From Phytoseiulus persimilis (Eukaryota > Arthropoda > Arachnida > Mesostigmata > Phytoseiidae): a stretch of 64,000 nucleotides of DNA. Where the stretch lies: assembly GCA_037576195.1 (NCBI GenBank), contig CM075102.1, positions 31,554,745-31,618,744 of the forward strand, given 5' to 3'. The notes under the pieces are model-generated. The model did not search any database. It was given only the letters and a program-made list of their open reading frames with translations, and was not told where the DNA came from. Below are positions 59,407 to 64,000 of the stretch, in pieces (position 1 is the stretch's first letter; the number at the start of each line of letters is the position of its first letter). The translations under genes were made by a program, and so were the position numbers.

Positions 59407-59412
59407 TTTATT
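59407..59412 (-). terminator. poly(A) signal of FPGT
   Basis: AATAAA on the minus strand, about 90 bases past the TGA stop of the FPGT gene at 59503. Confidence 0.75.
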
Positions 59413-59502
59413 GGCATGATTAAATAATGGATTGTATCAAAATATATAATCTATGATCTGGCAAGCCGGGAGCAGCTTGCGGATCACTCTCGTAGACATC
59501 GC

Positions 59503-61515
59503 TCATTCTGACGTTAGGTTTCTCTCGAATTCCAATATACTCTGGATGAATTTGTGCTCGAGGACATCTTCCATACTGAAGAAACTCGCATCTGTTCGTG
59601 GCGCAGAGACGCTTTCCAACGTTTTGAGGAATGATTCTGACCTGTTCAAGGCTCGCTCGTACAGCTTCGCTTCCCACAAATTTCCTACTTCGAATTTGTT
59701 GAACAGTTTGGTTCCGATTTTCATGTTATCTTCGATGCCGAAGCAGAGAGTAACGTAGCCCACATCGTCATCCGGAGACGTTTTAATGGGAACCGTGAAC
59801 ATCACCACGCGTTCGGGGATCAAAATGTTCGCAGCTTCTAAGTGGCAGCCCCATAGGATGACATCATCACCCACAGTGAGACCATTGCACGCGCTGAAAT
59901 CACAACACTCTATAACACAGCGACCCTCGAACACGATGTCAGGCGGTAACCTCGACAGAATCTCAATATTCGGACTGGCGCCCACAGAGAGCTGTTTTTT
60001 GAAGAGTCTGTTGCTACAGAGATTGTCCAAATATTCCGTCAAAGTTCCTATGTGGTAAAAGTTTGACTCCGCCAAAACCACGGCAATGATGGAGAATTCT
60101 TGCAATCGTCTCTGGAGGAGATCCTCGGACACCGACGTTTCACTTCCAAGGCAAGTCAGAAAGTCCCCATACGCGCAAATTTCTTTGTTCAGAGGACGAT
60201 TTGATTCGAAATAATCTATCAGAAGCTTCATGACGTCGACTCCAAACACATAGGCGCTGTCCGTGAAGGCCGAATTCCCGTCGATGATCGCGTTCGCAGC
60301 GCGCATTTCCTCCAGCGAAGGTTTCTGCAGTACTCTCAGGCAAGGCGCATTAGCACACGAGGCGTATCTAGACTCGGGGAGTTTGTAGACTCCGTGATCT
60401 TTGGCGATGTCCAAGCCCGATGGGTGAGCAAAGACCGTGAAGCCAGTTTCGTTGATCACGAACGGCCCATCTGCGAAAGAGAGATAACCAAATTCGGATT
60501 GTCAATATAACCAGCTATGGTGACCAGTGAAATTACTCCGCGGTATCTTTCCCAAAACGTGGCGAAATCGGGATGAAGAGGTGATTCCGGATTCGTACCA
60601 ATATTGAAAGTTTCGATGTCGTCAGACGAGGTCAGGAAGACACCCGATGACATTTTCTTGCAGAAAGGCAGGTACATGGCCAACTTAATGTCCAACATTC
60701 TCCCTCGAGGCAGTCGAGCAAACAACTTTCCGACCGCTGAGTGCTGAGGTAGACGCCGACATTGTCCGCCGGTGTGTATAAGCAAAATCTTCTTGGTGAA
60801 CAGACCGTCGTTCCATAAACATTTCAATTCAGTCAGAATGTTCATGGTAGCCCCTCCGGATCCTGCTCGATACGCATTTTTCGTTAATTACTGAGGAATA
60901 ATACTGCTCAGGATCACATTCTTGGCTTTTCTGTCCAGCAGTCTTAACGTTTCGAGCGAGATGTAACATGTTCTAAACGCACCCATTTTGTACGAAGGAT
61001 CATCTTTGATAGGAATGTAGTCGACAAGGGGTATACTTCTTTCGTCCTTCAATGCTTGAACTTGCGTTTCCATTGCTTCTCGCTGAGCCTCATCCCCGAC
61101 TGAGAAAACCACTGCATCCCAAAACAGTCCCGAACACTCCGAAGCACTGAGACCTGCAAAAATGCACTGCTAAGAAGGATTCGAATATGATATGGAGGGA
61201 ACAGAGGCTAAGTACCCTGCTTTGAGCCCGATGGAACACAGGGTCTAGTTTCTAGGCTCACAAACTTGGAATCGCCTCGAGTTTTCTACGATTCGACCAT
61301 AAATAACGACTGAGCTTCCTCTGTGGCTCAATCTAGGGGATCGATCAGATCCAGTCTACTGAAAACACACCTTTGAGTGCATCGTACTCCTCAAAAATGG
61401 CATCCATCTCATCGCTACAATCGAAGCCATCATGAACACTCATCTCTGCTCCACGATGATATCGCTGGAATAAAAGTGTTTCTTCATTGGAATCGTTTGG
61501 GATCGTAGGCCGCAT
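59503..61515 (-). CDS. FPGT: fucose-1-phosphate guanylyltransferase (GDP-L-fucose pyrophosphorylase)
   Basis: Makes GDP-L-fucose from GTP and L-fucose-1-phosphate in the cytosolic fucose salvage pathway. Four exons: 61515-61371, 61153-60983, 60862-60512 and 60470-59503. All junctions are phase 1, giving 544 residues, against roughly 590 in vertebrates. Family marks in order are FWDAVVFSVGDEAQ (about 65-80), KMGSGGATM (nucleotide-binding Gly-rich loop), ILLIHTGGQCRRLPQHSAVGK (HTGG at 135-138), LDIKLAMYLPF, FLTSSDDIETFNIG, GFTVFAHPSGL, DHGVYKLP and CLRVLQKPSLEEM. The C-terminus, with DVIL, FTVPIK and VTLCFGIEDN, resembles the left-handed beta-helix part. The last intron is only 41 bp. The frame is open upstream of the chosen ATG, so the N-terminus could be longer. 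Divergent from UTP11. Confidence 0.93.
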
Positions 61516-62698
61516 GCATCTTTTTCGCACTTTCCTGTCAGATGAGTTAACTCCAACGGCTGTGACACGTCTACATGGAACGCCGCGTAGATTTCAATCA
61601 GAGGCGGCACTCACCCTGCAAACGTTTCTGGAGGCGAGTGATGTTGGCGTAACAGCCTGGGTGACACAGGTGTGACAGGAACGCCGCTATCAATAACTGT
61701 GAGTCGCCCACGTTACGGTCTGTTATTGTAAACACCAGCGGCTCATGCGATTCCCATCCGTCCGAACCGTCGATGAGTTCCGGTGGCTAGCGATGTCGAA
61801 GCCCCGAATGAGACGGTCGGCCCTGGGCCCCCGTTACACCCCTAGTTACACCCCATCGCTCTGGTCGCTTGATTGCACTCGAAGAAGCAAACGATTTGAA
61901 GTCAGCTATGGAAACCAGATTGGGTCAGGCTACCCTCGCATGGACCGTTTCGGTCTCCGGCCGACCTCGCTGCTTCCGGAATCATGATTCGGATCTCCTC
62001 AATGAACGATCAACAACCGTGAACGCGATTCATCGTCAGTTCGTGGAGCGAAGGAGCGTGAGGGCGGTGTCTCGCCGCGGGATGAGCCGAACAGCCAAGC
62101 GGCCGAATCAAGGCACAATCGCGGCGCAAGATCAGTTTTGGGAGCATCGATGGAGTTCAATCTGTTTGGAAAAAGGGGAAATCGCCGGGGTCAGACCGGG
62201 TTCGGACACTACTTTCGAACGCCTGATACCGCGCGCCTGTCACCCGTTTACCAGGAGCTCTCGCCGTCTGCTAGGGGGCCAACTTAGCGCAGAGTCGTTC
62301 CGCTACACTGCGAGTACCGGTCGTGAGGTTTGAGCCTCATTCACTACAGGGGTCCGACCGGCCCTCGCGTAAACTGGTCTCCAAGTTCCCACCATTTCAT
62401 TCGCGGACGGGGAGCAGTATGATCTCCCTGAGGAGCTGACAGTTCAGACTGCGTAGAGGGAGACCGCGGCTCTCCCATCGGCTGATTTCAAAACAAAAAC
62501 ATGAATAACGTGCTCGTCCGGCGATACTAACTTCACCGACTTTGAGATTAGGTCCGCTCATCCAAACGACTGCTCTAGTGTCTGTTACTGTCGCGTGGGA
62601 TCATTCGTGAAGCTCTAGGCTCGGGAAACCTCTCTCGCAGTCCCTCGGGTAAAGTCTGCGGCAGCGGGGAATTTTGAGGGAAATAAGACGGAGAGGCG
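61516..62698. promoter_or_regulatory. divergent intergenic region between FPGT and UTP11
   Basis: These 1.18 kb separate two housekeeping genes transcribed outward, so it probably contains both promoters. No TATA box was seen. A plus-strand frame is open from about 61818 to 62333 (first ATG about 61911) but has no recognisable domain. A 12-bp direct repeat (GTTACACCCCTA) lies at 61833-61855. Confidence 0.5.
61833..61855. repeat. 12-bp direct repeat
   Basis: GTTACACCCCTA is followed directly by GTTACACCCCA in the FPGT/UTP11 divergent region. It has a telomere-like CCCCTA flavour but only two units. Confidence 0.85.
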
Positions 62699-63973
62699 AT
62701 GTCTTCATTCGCAAAATCAAAGAAGTCGGCGCAGCGAATTCACAAAGAGAGACACCAGCTCGCCGAGAGACATCATTTGGGAGCGCTAGAGAAGAAGAAG
62801 GTAAGTTCTGTGTGAAATATAGGATACCTTTGAACTGTTGTGGATTAAGAGGAGCATGCGGAAACCCATGTAATTGCGTGGGAATTAGACTCTGTATGTT
62901 ACATCTGGTATGCCTGAAACTGATGTTACGCTTGAGTCGGTTCTCTTCGCAGGACTATCGCATTCGCGCCAAGGACACCAATGAAAAGAAAGCTCAGATC
63001 AAACGTCTTCGACAAAAAGTGTTGGAAAAGAACTCCGATGAGTTCTACTTCCATATGAAGAATGCCGCGCTCGTGGACGGTGTTCACCACGATAAGGTGG
63101 GTACACATCGAATCATCCGCATAACGAACCACCGCTCGGCCAGAACATGATAAAATTCGATTTCCATCAGGTGAAAGGTGACGAGTTCTCAGATGAACAG
63201 CTGAAATTGATGCAGACACAGGATTTGCGATACATACAGATGAAGCGCTTGGTCGAGACCCAAAAAATCGAGAAGCTAAAGGCAAACCTCCATTGCATCG
63301 GGCTGACGGAAGAGGTGCGTTCATTTCTCGCCCACGGTTTGGGAAGGCTGTCGGGGAGATAACAGTTCCGTAGTCCGATTGACGTTCAGAGATAAGCGAG
63401 TCGGAGATCTATCTTTGTTCCAGGTGACAAACAAGCATACTTTCTTCGACGACCGAGGTCAGGCCACGAGCGATGTTGAGCTCAGTGAGAGATTTCACAC
63501 AACGCCAGAGCTCGCCAAACGGAAGCATAACCGGATTCGTCTGGATGATTTGGATGATGATGAAATTGCCCTCAGAGAGGAAGTTATGAAGGATGCAGCG
63601 AGAGAAGCAAAACGGAAGTACCGAGAACTAGAGAGCAGGTTCGTTTCCTTTGCAGGACGTTAGAACAAGTCTGAATGAGCAGCTCCAGTTGTATAGGCGA
63701 GACATCTTGGCGGCTTCATGGCTATTTACGCCCTACTGTGCGACGCTCTGTCTGAGGATTGCTCCCACCCGATTCCGTATATGGGTGCAAGACATTCAAC
63801 AAACTCGTTGCCTCCTCAGGGTGAAACGGGAGCAAGCTCTGCGCGTTTTGGAAGAGAAAGTTCAAATGAAGAAGCTTCTCTTGGACAAGAATCATCCTCC
63901 TAAAGCGAAAATTCGAGAAGGAACGAAGTCGCAGGCACCGGTGTACGTGTGGTCCAAGGAACGGAAGCGATGA
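62699..63973 (+). CDS. UTP11: UTP11, U3 snoRNP / small-subunit processome protein
   Basis: Nucleolar component of the small-subunit processome needed for 18S rRNA maturation. Five exons: 62699-62800, 62953-63096, 63171-63314, 63424-63638 and 63820-63973. All phases close, giving 252 residues, matching the usual length of about 250. The N-terminus [20 protein letters not shown] is followed by [55 protein letters not shown] (the invariant QD-x-YI-x-KR block) and [10 protein letters not shown]. The acidic stretch [10 protein letters not shown] comes next, then a basic coiled coil and a C-terminal WSKERKR. Each block aligns with human and yeast Utp11. The protein is Lys/Arg-rich and helical throughout. 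The start ATG sits in GGCGATGTC with the family's expected N-terminus. Introns are 74-181 bp. Confidence 0.96.
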
Positions 63974-64000
63974 GATCCACACTCGACTTGAAATACCTTG

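Noticed and set aside
1..64000. Bacterial defence, CRISPR or mobile-island systems
   Set aside because: The sequence is eukaryotic with spliceosomal introns; no CRISPR repeats, integrase, reverse transcriptase or transposase motifs were seen.

Overview
The window reads as nuclear DNA of an arthropod, most likely an acarine (mite or tick), and within those a compact-intron mesostigmatan-type mite. The organism call is inference. It rests on multi-exon genes with short GT-AG introns (41 to about 205 bp), AATAAA poly(A) signals, TATA plus TCAGT-type initiators, Gly-Tyr-His-rich cuticle-type secreted proteins, a vertebrate-like FPGT gene, roughly even GC content and no visible CpG depletion. I see no bacterial operon, CRISPR array, rRNA operon, convincing tRNA, or reverse transcriptase/transposase motif.

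Layout. 1-34 kb is mostly gene-poor. It holds a few low-confidence small or partial spliced candidates: 282-498 minus, 8190-8585 minus, 10136-10522 minus, 13487-13768 plus, 19296-20507 minus and 21955-22363 plus. It also holds simple repeats, including a 25-G run at 19776-19800. 34.3-46.2 kb carries a cuticle-type family: two intact genes in head-to-head orientation (34361-34913 minus and 39723-40189 plus), each with a four-codon first exon, a TATA box and AATAAA, plus an apparently decayed third copy at about 45.80-46.23 kb.

49.7-58.3 kb carries two tandem eight-exon genes of the APMAP/strictosidine-synthase-like beta-propeller family with matching splice phases throughout. They are separated by 3.5 kb containing a diverged inverted repeat (54138-54622). 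59.4-61.5 kb is a four-exon minus-strand gene for fucose-1-phosphate guanylyltransferase (GDP-L-fucose salvage). Divergent from it, at 62699-63973, is a five-exon UTP11 gene (small-subunit processome).

How the genes fit together. There is no common pathway. The cuticle genes and the APMAP pair each look like local duplication products. FPGT and UTP11 are single-copy housekeeping genes that share a 1.2 kb divergent intergenic region. The five intact, recognised genes were assembled by hand from splice sites, reading phase and remembered family sequences; all phases close exactly. All other coding calls are tentative.
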